A DNA stretch of 64,000 bases from Herbaspirillum sp. WKF16 (GTDB lineage Bacteria; Pseudomonadota; Gammaproteobacteria; Burkholderiales; Burkholderiaceae_D). Shown in pieces: positions 1 through 9,402 of the stretch; position 1 is the first letter of the stretch; the number at the start of each line of letters is the position of its first letter. Under the pieces are notes generated by a model, which was given only the letters and a program-made list of their open reading frames with translations, searched no databases and was not told the origin of the DNA. The position numbers were made by a program, and so were the translations under genes. The stretch spans positions 3,472,001 through 3,536,000 of the forward strand of contig NZ_CP118632.1 of assembly GCF_028993615.1 (NCBI RefSeq), in the 5' to 3' direction.

Positions 1-505
1 CAACTGTCCTATGCACCCACCGATCCATAAAGCCATCGCCCGAATAATCTTGCCCCGTGTTTAGCAGTCCATGAATCCACGGTGTGTTCTCCTGCGGATA
101 ACTCACCTGATCTCGATGTCCACCAGGGCTATCTGCTCCTCCCATATCTGGATAGCGCACCTTAAAGCTAAACCCGCGTAATTTCGATTGATGATCACGT
201 AACGGTCTCGAACTACTCATCCTCTCCCCCCATCCTGGATCTCCATCGTATTCAACGTAGTGCGCGAAGTGTGGAGGAATCGTGACCGGCATGCCACCCA
301 GATTGCCTATCACTTCGCCTTTAGCGTATTTGGCCGCCGCCATTTCAGGCGATTGGAATCCAACCATGGGCTGATCATCTGACAGCTCACTTAGGGCCAC
401 TATAAGGATCGTCAGCATGACAACGAATACCAGCACCAAGCCACACGCGACGATGCGACCGGGAAGACGGGACTTGCGGACGCTTTGTTCGTCAGGATTT
501 TTCAT
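1..505 (-). CDS. Partial small membrane-anchored protein, possibly a T6SS immunity-type protein
   Basis: This reading frame starts at the ATG at 505 behind an AGAGGG ribosome binding site and is still open at the left edge, so 168 codons are visible. A basic N-terminus (residues 1-17) is followed by one membrane segment at about residues 18-38, and the rest should be periplasmic. The soluble part has short motifs such as NLGGMPVTIP, HYVEYDGDPGW and FKVRYPDM. From memory, such motifs occur in proteins encoded beside type VI secretion lipase effectors (Tli-type immunity proteins), but I cannot confirm this without a search and the neighbouring effector would lie outside the window. Base composition is clearly more AT-rich than the rest of the window, which suggests transferred DNA. 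Confidence 0.6.
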   Translation of the reverse strand, partial: MKNPDEQSVRKSRLPGRIVACGLVLVFVVMLTILIVALSELSDDQPMVGFQSPEMAAAKYAKGEVIGNLGGMPVTIPPHFAHYVEYDGDPGWGERMSSSRPLRDHQSKLRGFSFKVRYPDMGGADSPGGHRDQVSYPQENTPWIHGLLNTGQDYSGDGFMDRWVHRTV

Positions 506-720
506 CTTTTCCCTCTGCAAATGAACTGCTCCTGCGACCTAAAAAAAACTCTCCCTCAGAAGGCGATATGCACTAAAAAATAAGATGCTTTTCGTGGTCA
601 GATAAATCCGTCCCTAACAAACAGGAATAATCAAAGTCTTTTCGCAGGTTTCATTGATAATCTTTGTCGCGTATGTATAGCGAGGCTGTCGTCACCAATT
701 TATTTGATCGGCATTTCTCA

Positions 721-2145
721 CTATCTCTCTCGCCCCGCCTGCTGAGCCACCCTTTGCACGGGCGATAGCAGGTACTCAAGCACGGTGCGCTTTCCTTGCT
801 GGATCTCTACGGTCACCTGCATACCTGGCGTCAGTGACAGAGACTTGCCAAACGGATCCCGCAGCGCCTGGCCGTTCAAGCGGACCCTTGCCTTGTATTT
901 GGAAACTGAGGCATTGAACGGGTCGTCGCTGCCCTTTACGGAGTCGGCTTGATCTTGCCGACGGATGTCAGTAGCGTCGGGGCCGATGTGGGTTACGACG
1001 CCGCCAAGCATCCCGTATTTCTGAAACGGATAGGCCGCCACCTTGATCTGCGCGCTCTGTCCCGCTGCGACGAATCCCACATCCTCGTTCCTGATGCTGA
1101 CGTCGGCAAAGAGCGGCTCAGCTTGTGGAACCAGTGTCATGACCACGTTGCCAGGCTGGACCACAAAACCCAGGCCGGTGGTAGCGAGGTCTTTCACGAT
1201 CGCGTCCTGGGGCGCTTTCAGTTCCATCAGGCCCTCTCGATAGACAGCCTTGTCGATACTGGGCTGCAGCTGCGCGATCCTGGCGCGGATATCGGCATGC
1301 TCCTTTTCCAGTTCACTACGGTAAGAGCTTTGAATCTGGCCGATGCGCCGTTCCTGAGCCCGAATCGCAGCGTCGAGAGCCGCCACCGCGGAGCGTTGCG
1401 CGTCCAGGTCGTGCGCTTTTTCAGTAGCCTCGCGCCGTTTGTCCGCAGTCGCCAGCGGGCTAAAGAATCCTTCTCCTTCCAGCTTGGTGTAGGCGTCGGC
1501 GGCGCGCTCATATGTGGGCAAGGCCTGCTCCAGCTTGGACAGGATTTGCAGGGCCCCGCGACGCTCGTGCTCGGCCTTGTTCAACAGGGCGCGCTCCTGC
1601 GCCAGGCTGTCCAGATAAGCTTGGCGATGCGCGCGGTACTGACCTGACACCTGTGCAAACACGGTCGGGTCTTCACCGACCGAGGGCAGCATCGGCTGAT
1701 CCGACAGTTCGGCCTTGATCCGCCGCTCCTGCATGCGCTGATGTGCCAGGTCGCCGACGACGACGGCGCTGTCCGCATGCGCGAGGGTGGTGTCCAGTCG
1801 CGCCAGTACTTGCCCTGCCTTGACCTTGTCTCCTTCGTTGACCAGGATCTGCCGGACGACGCCGGCTTCGGCCGGCTGCACGATCTTGAGCAGGGTCTGC
1901 GGCACCAGCTTGCCTTCGGCGCTGACAATGATGTCCAGCTTGCCCACGCCTGCCCAGAGGACGATCGCCAGGGTCAGGATGCTGATCGTCCAAAGCACCA
2001 GGCGGCCGTTTTGCGCCGGCGGCGTGCCTTGCATCAGGCCGAGGGGATCGTCCCAGCGACGGGCCGTCGGGAGCGGGATGATGTCTGCGCCCGCCGCTCG
2101 CCCCTGCGTAGAGGCCGGCGAGTGCGGCCCAGTCGTGAAGGACAT
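721..2145 (-). CDS. HlyD-family type I secretion periplasmic adaptor
   Basis: This 474-residue membrane fusion protein bridges an inner-membrane ABC exporter to an outer-membrane TolC-like channel in type I secretion. A cytoplasmic tail of about 48 residues precedes one membrane segment (about 49-67). A lipoyl/barrel half follows (GVVRQILVNEGDKVKAGQ region), then a long coiled-coil hairpin (about 130-300) and a second barrel half with the family signature near the C-terminus (SLTPGMQVTVEI). The start ATG at 2145 lies 2 nt after the stop of the ABC transporter gene, so the two are co-transcribed. No TolC homolog or secreted substrate gene is visible nearby. The family call is firm; the cargo is unknown. 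Confidence 0.93.
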   Translation of the reverse strand: MSFTTGPHSPASTQGRAAGADIIPLPTARRWDDPLGLMQGTPPAQNGRLVLWTISILTLAIVLWAGVGKLDIIVSAEGKLVPQTLLKIVQPAEAGVVRQILVNEGDKVKAGQVLARLDTTLAHADSAVVVGDLAHQRMQERRIKAELSDQPMLPSVGEDPTVFAQVSGQYRAHRQAYLDSLAQERALLNKAEHERRGALQILSKLEQALPTYERAADAYTKLEGEGFFSPLATADKRREATEKAHDLDAQRSAVAALDAAIRAQERRIGQIQSSYRSELEKEHADIRARIAQLQPSIDKAVYREGLMELKAPQDAIVKDLATTGLGFVVQPGNVVMTLVPQAEPLFADVSIRNEDVGFVAAGQSAQIKVAAYPFQKYGMLGGVVTHIGPDATDIRRQDQADSVKGSDDPFNASVSKYKARVRLNGQALRDPFGKSLSLTPGMQVTVEIQQGKRTVLEYLLSPVQRVAQQAGRER

Positions 2146-2147
2146 GC

Positions 2148-4313
2148 CTACTCCCCTTGGGCGTTGCCCTGACCGGCGGTGGCCATGGAGGCCGGCGCAG
2201 CGGAAGGCATTGCCACCGCTTGCGCGCCGCCGGGGCCGATCCTGTAGATGGCATCGAGCTTGAGGCCGCGCGGTAGCCCATGCGTGATGAACAGCATGGT
2301 CACCTTTCCCTTCAGGTTGTTGACGGTTCGGGCAAACAACTCCGCGGTCACGCTGTCGAGCGCGCTGGTGGCTTCATCGAAGATGAGGATATCGGGCCGC
2401 TTGAGCAAGGCGCGGGCGATCGCGATGCGTTGCTTCTGGCCACCCGACAAGCCGGCGCCGCGTTCGCCGATTTCGGTTTGATAGCCTTGCGGCAAGGCTT
2501 CTATCGCCTGATGTATCTCGGCCATCTTGCAGGCCATGCTTACCTGTTCAAAAGTGGCCTGTGGGCTGGCCATGAGCAAGTTGTCATAGAGGGTGCCGGA
2601 AAACAAGATGGTCTCCTGGGGCACTACGCCGAAGTGGCGCCGTAACTGATTGGCCGCCAGATAGCGGATGTCGATACCGTCGATGCGTATGGCGCCGGCC
2701 TCCGGCTGGTAGAAGCCTTGCAGCAGTTTGGCCAGCGTGCTCTTGCCGCAGCCTGACGGCCCCATGATCGCCACGGCCTGCCCCGGTTGCACGGACAGGG
2801 AGAGGTTTTCATAGAGCAAACCCTGTTGCAGGTGATACCGGAAGGAGATCTGCTCGATCTGTATCGCCCCCTTGGCACGATGATCGCGCGCAGGCATCAC
2901 CGAGTAAGGCTCCGTGGGCGCGTTCATGATGTCGCCAAGCCGGGCGACGGAGAGTCTGGCCTGCTGAAATTGCTGCCACAGCCCCACCAGCCGCAACATG
3001 GGTTGGGAGAGCTTGCCGGCGAACATCTGGAAGGCCACCAGCATGCCGATGGTGAACTCGGCCGACTGCATCACCGCATAAGCGCCGACGCCGAGGATGA
3101 GCAGGCTCATGCATTGCTCGAGCAGATTGGCCAGGGTGTTGTAGCTGTTGCCAAGCTGCCGGCTGGCGAAACCGGCCTGTAGATAGTCGGCCAGGAAACC
3201 GCGATAACGCGCGTGGAGCTGGGGCTCGAGCTGGAGCGACTTCACCGTTTCCATGCCGGCGATGTACTCCGTCAGGAAGGCCTGGTTGCGCGCGCCCAGC
3301 CGAAATTGCTCCTGCAGGCGCGTCTGGAACAACGGCGCGGTCATGAGGCTCAGGCCGACAATCAGGGCCAACACCGCAAGCACGATCAGCGTCAGGGGTA
3401 CGCTGTAATACAGCATGACGCCGACGAATATCAGGAGGAACGGCAGGTCCAGCACCAATGACACCGCCGCGCTGGCGATGAAGTCGCGGATGGTCTCGAC
3501 GCCATGGAGCCGGGCCGCCACCACCCCGGTTGGGCGGTTCTGGAAATACAGGGGCGGGAGCTTGAGCAGGCGCTCGAAGACGGCGCAGCCCAATACGGCA
3601 TCGACGCGGTTGCCCGTGTGCAGGATCAGGTATTGCCTCAGCCAGGACAACAGCGCCGAGAACGCCATGAACAGGATCATGCAGATGACGATCACAAACA
3701 GCGTGCTTTGCGTGCGGTGGACCACCACCTTATCGATGATGGCCTGCGTGAACAGCGGCGTAGCCAGCGCCATTAACTGAATGGCGAACGACGCCAGCAA
3801 GACTTCTTCCCATATCCCCCGATGCTTGAGCAGCTCCGGAATGAACCATCGGAAGCCGAATCGGGGCCTGGATGAGATGGCTTCGTCCACGTCTGCATCG
3901 TTGGCCGCTGCGGTCGGCTGCTGGATATGAACGATCTGGCCAGAAAGGCGTCCGGCGAATGCGGCAAGCGCCATGGTGCACGGAGAAAGATCTCCCGGCC
4001 GCAGCAGGGAAACCTGCTCGGCGTCCATCTGCAACACCAGCGCGGGCGATGGTTGCTCCCGGCCTGCTGCCGCGCTCTCTCGCTTCAGGAACGCCAGAAA
4101 TGGCAAAGGCTGCCGGAGCGGCTTGCGTGCGGGGCAAGCCGCAACGGATGTGTGCAACCCATAATGCCACAGGGCCTCCTGCAGCGAGGCCAGGTCATGA
4201 GGTGACGGGAAATGCTGTTGCGCAAGAGGAAGGGAAAACGGCTTGCGAAAAAGCAAGCAGACGCTTTGGAGTATCCACAGGAAATCCGTTTGCCCGATCT
4301 CGATTCGTCTCAT
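2148..4313 (-). CDS. Type I secretion ABC transporter with C39-like domain
   Basis: This 721-residue HlyB/LapB-type exporter energises one-step secretion of a protein substrate across both membranes. The first ~130 residues correspond to a C39-like domain, but the catalytic-cysteine context of true C39 peptidases is not seen. It is therefore probably a non-proteolytic docking domain, as in HlyB. A six-helix membrane domain covers about 170-440. The ATPase domain has Walker A GPSGCGKST (about residue 517), signature LSGGQKQR (about 621) and Walker B ILIFDEATSALD (about 645). The HlyD-type adaptor follows after 2 nt. Neither an RTX-type substrate nor an outer-membrane partner is encoded alongside. 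Confidence 0.92.
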   Translation of the reverse strand: MRRIEIGQTDFLWILQSVCLLFRKPFSLPLAQQHFPSPHDLASLQEALWHYGLHTSVAACPARKPLRQPLPFLAFLKRESAAAGREQPSPALVLQMDAEQVSLLRPGDLSPCTMALAAFAGRLSGQIVHIQQPTAAANDADVDEAISSRPRFGFRWFIPELLKHRGIWEEVLLASFAIQLMALATPLFTQAIIDKVVVHRTQSTLFVIVICMILFMAFSALLSWLRQYLILHTGNRVDAVLGCAVFERLLKLPPLYFQNRPTGVVAARLHGVETIRDFIASAAVSLVLDLPFLLIFVGVMLYYSVPLTLIVLAVLALIVGLSLMTAPLFQTRLQEQFRLGARNQAFLTEYIAGMETVKSLQLEPQLHARYRGFLADYLQAGFASRQLGNSYNTLANLLEQCMSLLILGVGAYAVMQSAEFTIGMLVAFQMFAGKLSQPMLRLVGLWQQFQQARLSVARLGDIMNAPTEPYSVMPARDHRAKGAIQIEQISFRYHLQQGLLYENLSLSVQPGQAVAIMGPSGCGKSTLAKLLQGFYQPEAGAIRIDGIDIRYLAANQLRRHFGVVPQETILFSGTLYDNLLMASPQATFEQVSMACKMAEIHQAIEALPQGYQTEIGERGAGLSGGQKQRIAIARALLKRPDILIFDEATSALDSVTAELFARTVNNLKGKVTMLFITHGLPRGLKLDAIYRIGPGGAQAVAMPSAAPASMATAGQGNAQGE

Positions 4314-4500
4314 TCATGCCCCTGTGCCAGCCAAGTATCTCTGTCCTTTCTGAAACCAAGGAACAGAGGGAAGCTGCGGAACATGCCATGAAGGAACTGC
4401 GATTCCCGGAATGGCGAAGACAATGCCGATAAAAATCAAAACATTTCAGAACCTGCACAGAAAAAGCAATCTGGCATGCAACATCGCTTCATCTGCACAT

Positions 4501-4544
4501 AAAAAACAAGCCACGCATGCTTTCGCAGCGCGGCTTGCTTTTTG
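4501..4544 (-). terminator. Rho-independent terminator downstream of pyrF
   Basis: On the minus strand an imperfect GC-rich hairpin (arms about 4507-4516 and 4528-4537, outer arm CAAGCC/GGCTTG) is followed by six T (4506-4501). It lies 43 nt beyond the pyrF stop. A T-run on the plus side as well suggests it may act in both directions. Confidence 0.75.
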
Positions 4545-4586
4545 GGAGTGTATCGCCTCCGCCGCAGCGGGAACGACGCTCACTCA

Positions 4587-5405
4587 CTATCGATATTGGT
4601 TGATCGCGTCTCGCGTCTCAATGGCCACGCGGCGCGCGGCGGCCTTGAAGTCTTCGCCGGCTTCGCGCTTGGCGTAGAGGATGGCGCGCGAGGAGTTGAT
4701 CATCATGCCGGCGCCGGCGGCGGTCTTGCCGGATTTCACGGTGGCTTCGACGTCGCCGCCCTGGGCGCCCACGCCGGGCACCAAGAGCGGCATGTCGCCG
4801 ATGATGGAGCGCACCTGCGCCAGCTCGTGCGGGAAGGTGGCGCCGACCACCAGGCCGCATTGGCCGTTGGTGTTCCACTTCTCGGCCACGAGGCGCGCCA
4901 CGTGCTGGTACAGCGGCTTGCCGTCGACTTCCAGGAATTGCAGGTCGGAACCGCCGGCGTTGGAGGTGCGGCACAGCACGATCACGCCGCGGTCCTTCCA
5001 CTCCAGGTAGGGCGAGACCGAGTCCCAGCCCATGTAGGGGCTGACGGTGACGACGTCGGCGTTGTAGCGCTCGAAGGCTTCGCGCGCGTATTGCTCGGCG
5101 GTGGCGCCGATGTCGCCGCGCTTGGCGTCCAGCACCAGGGGAATGTCGGGATAATTGGTGCGCAGGTAGGCGCAGATGCGCTCGAGCTGCTCTTCCGCGC
5201 CCAGCGCGGCGAAATAGGCGATCTGCGGCTTGAAGGCGCAGGCGGTGTCGGCGGTGGCGTCGATGATGGCGCGGCAGAATTCATAGATCGCGTCCGGCTT
5301 GCCCTGCAGCTCCTCGGGGAATTTCTTGACGTCGGGATCCAGGCCGACGCAGAGCAGGGAATTGCGCGAAGTCCACGCGGCGTTTAATTTCTCGATGAAT
5401 GTCAC
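4587..5405 (-). CDS. pyrF: Orotidine 5'-phosphate decarboxylase
   Basis: This cytosolic enzyme of 272 residues decarboxylates OMP to UMP, the last step of de novo pyrimidine synthesis. The catalytic DxKxxD motif is visible as LDAKRGDIG (about residues 94-102), and LCVGLDPD lies at the N-terminus (about 18-25). Length and sequence match the longer 'type 2' OMP decarboxylases. The start is GTG at 5405 behind an AAGG element. The gene stands alone, with a terminator downstream. Identification is secure. Confidence 0.96.
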   Translation of the reverse strand: MTFIEKLNAAWTSRNSLLCVGLDPDVKKFPEELQGKPDAIYEFCRAIIDATADTACAFKPQIAYFAALGAEEQLERICAYLRTNYPDIPLVLDAKRGDIGATAEQYAREAFERYNADVVTVSPYMGWDSVSPYLEWKDRGVIVLCRTSNAGGSDLQFLEVDGKPLYQHVARLVAEKWNTNGQCGLVVGATFPHELAQVRSIIGDMPLLVPGVGAQGGDVEATVKSGKTAAGAGMMINSSRAILYAKREAGEDFKAAARRVAIETRDAINQYR

Positions 5406-5574
5406 GGTGATGCCTTAAGCTTGAAGATGCGCTATTGTATCGCGCCGGCATGCCCAAACCCGATTTTTACCGTCTTTTCGGTGCATTTCGGGCGAAAATC
5501 GGGTACTTGACGGCGCGCCGCCGATCCAAGGCGTTCGCGCTGGAACGCATTCATTTCTGACAAGGAACAACACC

Positions 5575-6168
5575 ATGAAAAAACCGTTCGCATGGCTGGC
5601 CATCGCGCTGCTGGCGCTGACGCTCTCCGGCTGCGGCTATAACGACTTCCAGGCCAAGGATGAGGCCACCAAGGCGGCCTGGGGCGAAGTGGTGAACCAG
5701 TACCAGCGCCGCGCCGACCTGATCCCCAACCTCGTCAACACCGTCAAGGGCTATGCCGCCCACGAGAAGGACACGCTGGAAGCCGTGACCCAGGCGCGCG
5801 CCGCGGCCACCAGCTTCCAGATCACGCCGGAAGTGCTGAACAACCCGGAAGCCTTCGCCAGGTTCCAGCAGGTGCAGGGCCAGCTGTCGTCGGCGCTGTC
5901 GCGCCTGATGGCGGTGTCGGAGAACTATCCGCAGCTCAAGGCCGACACCGGCTTCCGCGACCTGCAGTCGCAACTGGAAGGCACCGAGAACCGCATCACC
6001 GTGGCGCGCCAGCGCTACATCGCCTCGGTCCAGGAGTACAACGTCCTGGCGCGCAGCTTCCCCAGCAACATCACCGCCAAGATCTTCGGCTATCCGGTCA
6101 AGCCCTCCTTCACCGTGGAAAACGAGAAGGCGATCTCGACCGCGCCCACCGTCAACTTCGGCAAATAA
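5575..6168 (+). CDS. lemA: LemA family protein
   Basis: This 197-residue protein starts with a lipoprotein-type signal (hydrophobic stretch ending LTLSGC, Cys at about residue 20), followed by the LemA helical-bundle domain. The characteristic motif AWGEVVNQYQRRADLIPNLV is visible. LemA proteins are membrane-attached helical proteins of uncertain function, often encoded with TPM-domain proteins as here. The start ATG at 5575 follows AAGGA. The next gene begins 9 nt after the stop, so this is the first gene of a three-gene operon (lemA-TPM-TPM) ending at the terminator at 7617-7653. Confidence 0.95.
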   Translation: MKKPFAWLAIALLALTLSGCGYNDFQAKDEATKAAWGEVVNQYQRRADLIPNLVNTVKGYAAHEKDTLEAVTQARAAATSFQITPEVLNNPEAFARFQQVQGQLSSALSRLMAVSENYPQLKADTGFRDLQSQLEGTENRITVARQRYIASVQEYNVLARSFPSNITAKIFGYPVKPSFTVENEKAISTAPTVNFGK

Positions 6169-6177
6169 GCGCAGGCG

Positions 6178-7074
6178 ATGCGCCAGTTCCTCCTGCGCCT
6201 GCTGCTGCCGGCCCTGCTCTGCCTGGCGGCGGGCATGGCTGCGGCTGACGATTTCGTCGCCGTCCCGCCCTTGTCGGGCCACGTGATCGACCAGGCCGGC
6301 TTGCTGGACAGCCGGCAGCGCGCCGCGCTGGACGGCGTGCTGACCGAGTACGAGAGCCGCACCGGCAGCCAGATCGCAGTGCTGCTGATGGCGTCCACCG
6401 CGCCGGAGGCCATCGAGCAATATGGCATCCGCGTGGCCGAGGCCTGGAAGCTGGGGCGCAAGGGGGTCGACGACGGCGTGATCCTGATCGTCGCGCGCGA
6501 CAATCCCAAGGCGCTGCGGCGCCTGCGCATCGAGGCCGGGCGCGGCGTGCAGGGCAGCCTGACCGATGCGCAATCCAAACGCATCCTGGAGGACGTGATC
6601 GCCCCGCACTTCCGCCAGAACGATTTCTATGGCGGCCTGGCGGCCGGCGTCTCGGCCATCGCCGGGCTGCTGGACAAGGAAGGCCTGCCGGCCGCGCAGC
6701 GCCCTGCCGCGCCGCCCCAGGATGACGATGGCGGCTGGATGACGCTGGTCGTGGTGCTGGTGTTCTTGGCGGTGTTCTTCCTGGTGCTGATGAAATCGCG
6801 CCGACGGGCGCGCAACAACCTCAACAGCAACGACTGGGGCCGCGGCGCCGGCGTGATCATCGGCAGCATCCTCGACCAGGCGGCGCGCGGCGCCTCCTCC
6901 AGCCGCTCGGGCGGATTCGGCAGTTCGGGCGGATTCACCGGCGGCTCCTCGGGCGGCTTCTCTTCAGGCGGCGGCTCGTTCTCGGGCGGCGGCGGCACAT
7001 TCGACGGCGGCGGCGGCACATTCGACGGCGGCGGCGGCACATTCGACGGCGGCGGCGCCTCTGGGGATTGGTGA
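6178..7074 (+). CDS. TPM-domain membrane protein (YgcG-like) with Gly-rich tail
   Basis: The 298-residue product has a signal peptide (about 1-22), a periplasmic TPM (TLP18.3/Psb32/MOLO-1) domain (about 35-160, containing the GRGVQG motif), one membrane segment (about 188-205) and a Gly/Ser-rich C-terminal tail. The tail ends in three exact copies of GGGGTFD encoded by 21-bp tandem repeats. TPM proteins are linked to membrane-protein maintenance or phosphatase-like activities, but the biochemical role in bacteria is unclear. The gene sits between lemA and a second TPM gene, the usual context of the family. Tail length may vary between strains by repeat slippage. Confidence 0.9.
   Translation: MRQFLLRLLLPALLCLAAGMAAADDFVAVPPLSGHVIDQAGLLDSRQRAALDGVLTEYESRTGSQIAVLLMASTAPEAIEQYGIRVAEAWKLGRKGVDDGVILIVARDNPKALRRLRIEAGRGVQGSLTDAQSKRILEDVIAPHFRQNDFYGGLAAGVSAIAGLLDKEGLPAAQRPAAPPQDDDGGWMTLVVVLVFLAVFFLVLMKSRRRARNNLNSNDWGRGAGVIIGSILDQAARGASSSRSGGFGSSGGFTGGSSGGFSSGGGSFSGGGGTFDGGGGTFDGGGGTFDGGGASGDW
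6985..7047 (+). repeat. Three in-frame 21-bp tandem repeats
   Basis: Three consecutive copies of a 21-bp unit encode GGGGTFD at 6985-7005, 7006-7026 and 7027-7047, followed by a partial fourth (GGCGGCGGCG). They form the C-terminus of the TPM-domain protein. Confidence 0.9.
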
Positions 7075-7075
7075 C

Positions 7076-7603
7076 ATGGAACATCGCAAGCAACCCAGCT
7101 CCCGGGCCGCGCGCCTGTTCAATCACCTGCGCAGCACGCGCGCGGCGGCGCGGCAGGCATTTCCCTCGGCGCTGCTCAAGGCCATCCAGGCCAGCATCGC
7201 CGAAGGCGAACAGCGCCATCGCGCCCAGGTCAAGCTGATCGTCGAGGCCGCCTTGTCGGCCGGCGCGGTGTGGCGCGGCGAAGGCGCGCGCCAGCGCGCG
7301 CACGAACTGTTCGCGCGCTACCGCATCTGGGATACCGAAGAAAACTGCGGCGTGCTGGTCTACATCAACCTGGCCGACCACAAGGTGGAGATCGTCGCCG
7401 ACCGCGGCGCCGCGCGCGCGGTCACGCGCGAGCAATGGCAGGAAGTCTGCCGCACCATGACTGCCGGCTATGCGCGCGGCGACTATCGCGACAGCACGCT
7501 CGCGGCGCTGGAGCGGCTGCATGCCCTCCTGGCCGAGGCCATGCCGCGCCACGATGGCGGCCCCGATCACAACGAGCTCTCCGATAAACCGGTCGTGCTC
7601 TGA
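7076..7603 (+). CDS. Second TPM-domain protein
   Basis: This 175-residue protein has no signal peptide. It carries a TPM-like domain with FARYRIWDTEENCGVLVYINLADHK and VEIVADRG-type strands typical of the shorter cytoplasmic TPM paralogs that follow LemA and the exported TPM protein. It begins 1 nt after the previous stop and is the last gene of the lemA operon. The molecular function is unknown; a role together with LemA at the membrane is inferred from the conserved three-gene arrangement. Confidence 0.88.
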   Translation: MEHRKQPSSRAARLFNHLRSTRAAARQAFPSALLKAIQASIAEGEQRHRAQVKLIVEAALSAGAVWRGEGARQRAHELFARYRIWDTEENCGVLVYINLADHKVEIVADRGAARAVTREQWQEVCRTMTAGYARGDYRDSTLAALERLHALLAEAMPRHDGGPDHNELSDKPVVL

Positions 7604-7616
7604 TCGCGGAAAACAA

Positions 7617-7653
7617 AACGCCGCCGACGGCCATGCCGCGGCGGCGTTTTTTT
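7617..7653 (+). terminator. Rho-independent terminator of the lemA operon
   Basis: A perfect 10-bp stem (AACGCCGCCG 7617-7626 with CGGCGGCGTT 7639-7648) with a 12-nt loop is followed by seven T (7647-7653). It lies 14 nt after the last TPM gene. Confidence 0.9.
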
Positions 7654-7680
7654 ATGCCGACCCAGACCGGCAAGGCGGCC

Positions 7681-9135
7681 TCAGCCGTTCTCGTACACCC
7701 ATTGCAACAGCGCGTCCTGCGCCTTCTGCCCGGCCGGCGCATTGGGGTGGTTGATCAGGAACACCACCACATAGGACTTGCCCGAGGCCGCCTGCACGAA
7801 GCCGGCAATCGCGCGCACATCGTTGAGCGTGCCGGTCTTGATGTGCGCCTGCCCGGCCACGCTTTGCGTCTTCAGGCGGCGGCGCATGGTGCCGTCGTAG
7901 CCGACCAGCGGCAGCGAGGAGACGAACTCGGGCATCAGCGGCGAGCGGTAGGCCTGCGCCAGCATGCCGCCCAGCAGCGCCGGGGTGACCCGCTCGATGC
8001 GCGAGAGGCCGGCGCCGTTTTCGATAGCCAGGCCGCCGGTGTCGAGCCCCTTGTCGGCCAGCCAGGAGCGCACCACGCGCGCGCCGTTGACGGTGTCGCC
8101 GGGTTGGCCGCTCATCTCGGCGGCCAGGGTCAGCAGCACCTGGCGCGCCATCACGTTGTTGCTGTACTTGTTGATGTCGCGGATCACCTCGGGCAGCGTG
8201 GGCGACTGCGCCTCGGCCATCAGCCGCGCCGACGGCGTCACCGGTCCCGACAGCACGCGGCCGGAGAAGCTGCCGCCCAGCTCGGCCCACATCTGCGCGA
8301 ACATGGCGCCGGCATACTGCACGCTGTTCATGCGCCAGGGATGCACGTACCAGACCTTGGGGCCGCAGTCGGCGGGGTAACTGCCGGCGAAGCTCGCCGA
8401 GCCCGCGTCATTGGACATCATCAGCTTGCCCTGCCAGTCGCCGCACGGCTCCTGCGACAGGCGCGGCGGCGTCACCGCATAGCCGGCCATGGGCGGCTCC
8501 ATGCTCACGGCCACCGTGCCGGCGGCGGCATTGGGCTCGAAGCGGAAAGCCAGCGTCTTGTAGTTGAGCAGCAGCGCATCCGGCCCGGCGTTGTAGGGCT
8601 TTTGCGGGTCGCCGTCGAACTGCGACGGGTCGTAGGTCGATTCGGCGAAGAAGCTGCGGTCGATCACCAGGTTGCCGCGGATATCCTTCACGCCGCGCGC
8701 GCGCAGCTGGCGCAGGAACAGCCAGAAATTCTCCAGCACCAGCTTGGGGTCGCCGCCGCCCTTGATGATCAGGTCGCCGTTGAGCACGCCCTGGTCGAGC
8801 GCGCCGTCGATGTAGGCCTGGGTCTTCCACGAGTAAGTCGGCCCCAGCAGCTCCAGCGCGGCATCGGTGGTCACCAGCTTCATCACCGAGGCCGGATTGA
8901 AGGGCTGGGCGATGTTGGCAGCCACCAGCGCGCGCTTGCCGGTCTCGGCGTCCAGCACCAGCACGCCCACGTTCTGCTGCGCGATGTGCGCCACGCGCAA
9001 GGCGCCGACCACCGGCGGCGGCAAGGCCTGCGCCGCGGCAATGGCGGGCGCCAGCAGGAAGATGGAGAAGGACAGTGAACGCGCGCACGGCAGGCGCAGG
9101 CAATGCAGGGAAAACCCCGATAGGAAACGCAGCAT
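7681..9135 (-). CDS. dacB: D-alanyl-D-alanine carboxypeptidase/endopeptidase (PBP4 family)
   Basis: This periplasmic class C low-molecular-mass penicillin-binding protein trims and opens D-Ala-containing peptidoglycan cross-links. All three active-site motifs are visible: SxxK as SVMK in FNPASVMKLVTT, SxN as YSNN, and KTG in HIKTGTLND. A signal peptide ends near APAIAAAQA. I prefer the ATG at 9135 (484 residues) over the in-frame GTG at 9159, because a TATAAT box lies at 9164-9169 just upstream, which would put the GTG at the transcription start. The gene is monocistronic. Confidence 0.93.
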   Translation of the reverse strand: MLRFLSGFSLHCLRLPCARSLSFSIFLLAPAIAAAQALPPPVVGALRVAHIAQQNVGVLVLDAETGKRALVAANIAQPFNPASVMKLVTTDAALELLGPTYSWKTQAYIDGALDQGVLNGDLIIKGGGDPKLVLENFWLFLRQLRARGVKDIRGNLVIDRSFFAESTYDPSQFDGDPQKPYNAGPDALLLNYKTLAFRFEPNAAAGTVAVSMEPPMAGYAVTPPRLSQEPCGDWQGKLMMSNDAGSASFAGSYPADCGPKVWYVHPWRMNSVQYAGAMFAQMWAELGGSFSGRVLSGPVTPSARLMAEAQSPTLPEVIRDINKYSNNVMARQVLLTLAAEMSGQPGDTVNGARVVRSWLADKGLDTGGLAIENGAGLSRIERVTPALLGGMLAQAYRSPLMPEFVSSLPLVGYDGTMRRRLKTQSVAGQAHIKTGTLNDVRAIAGFVQAASGKSYVVVFLINHPNAPAGQKAQDALLQWVYENG

Positions 9136-9402
9136 GATTGGACCGACAATGAAGATCACGCATTATAGGGTCAAGCCGCCGGCGAATCCGGCGCGGCCCC
9201 GGCATACGCGCGCGGTCGGCGACACGAAGGCGTCATGGCGGCGTGCGAGAATGCGGCAATCGATGGCTTGCCGAAACGGCAGCTCCGCACGGGGCGGCGG
9301 ATTGCGGCCGGGGCTGGCGCGACAGGTTACGTGGAATTAAACTACAACGTGCATTTTCGGTACGCGGGGGCGTCCGGTGCGGCGAGAAAGAAGAGCGGCG
9401 AC

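Noticed and set aside
6961..7060. CRISPR-like repeats
   Set aside because: The 21-bp units are contiguous, in-frame and code for GGGGTFD, with no spacers.
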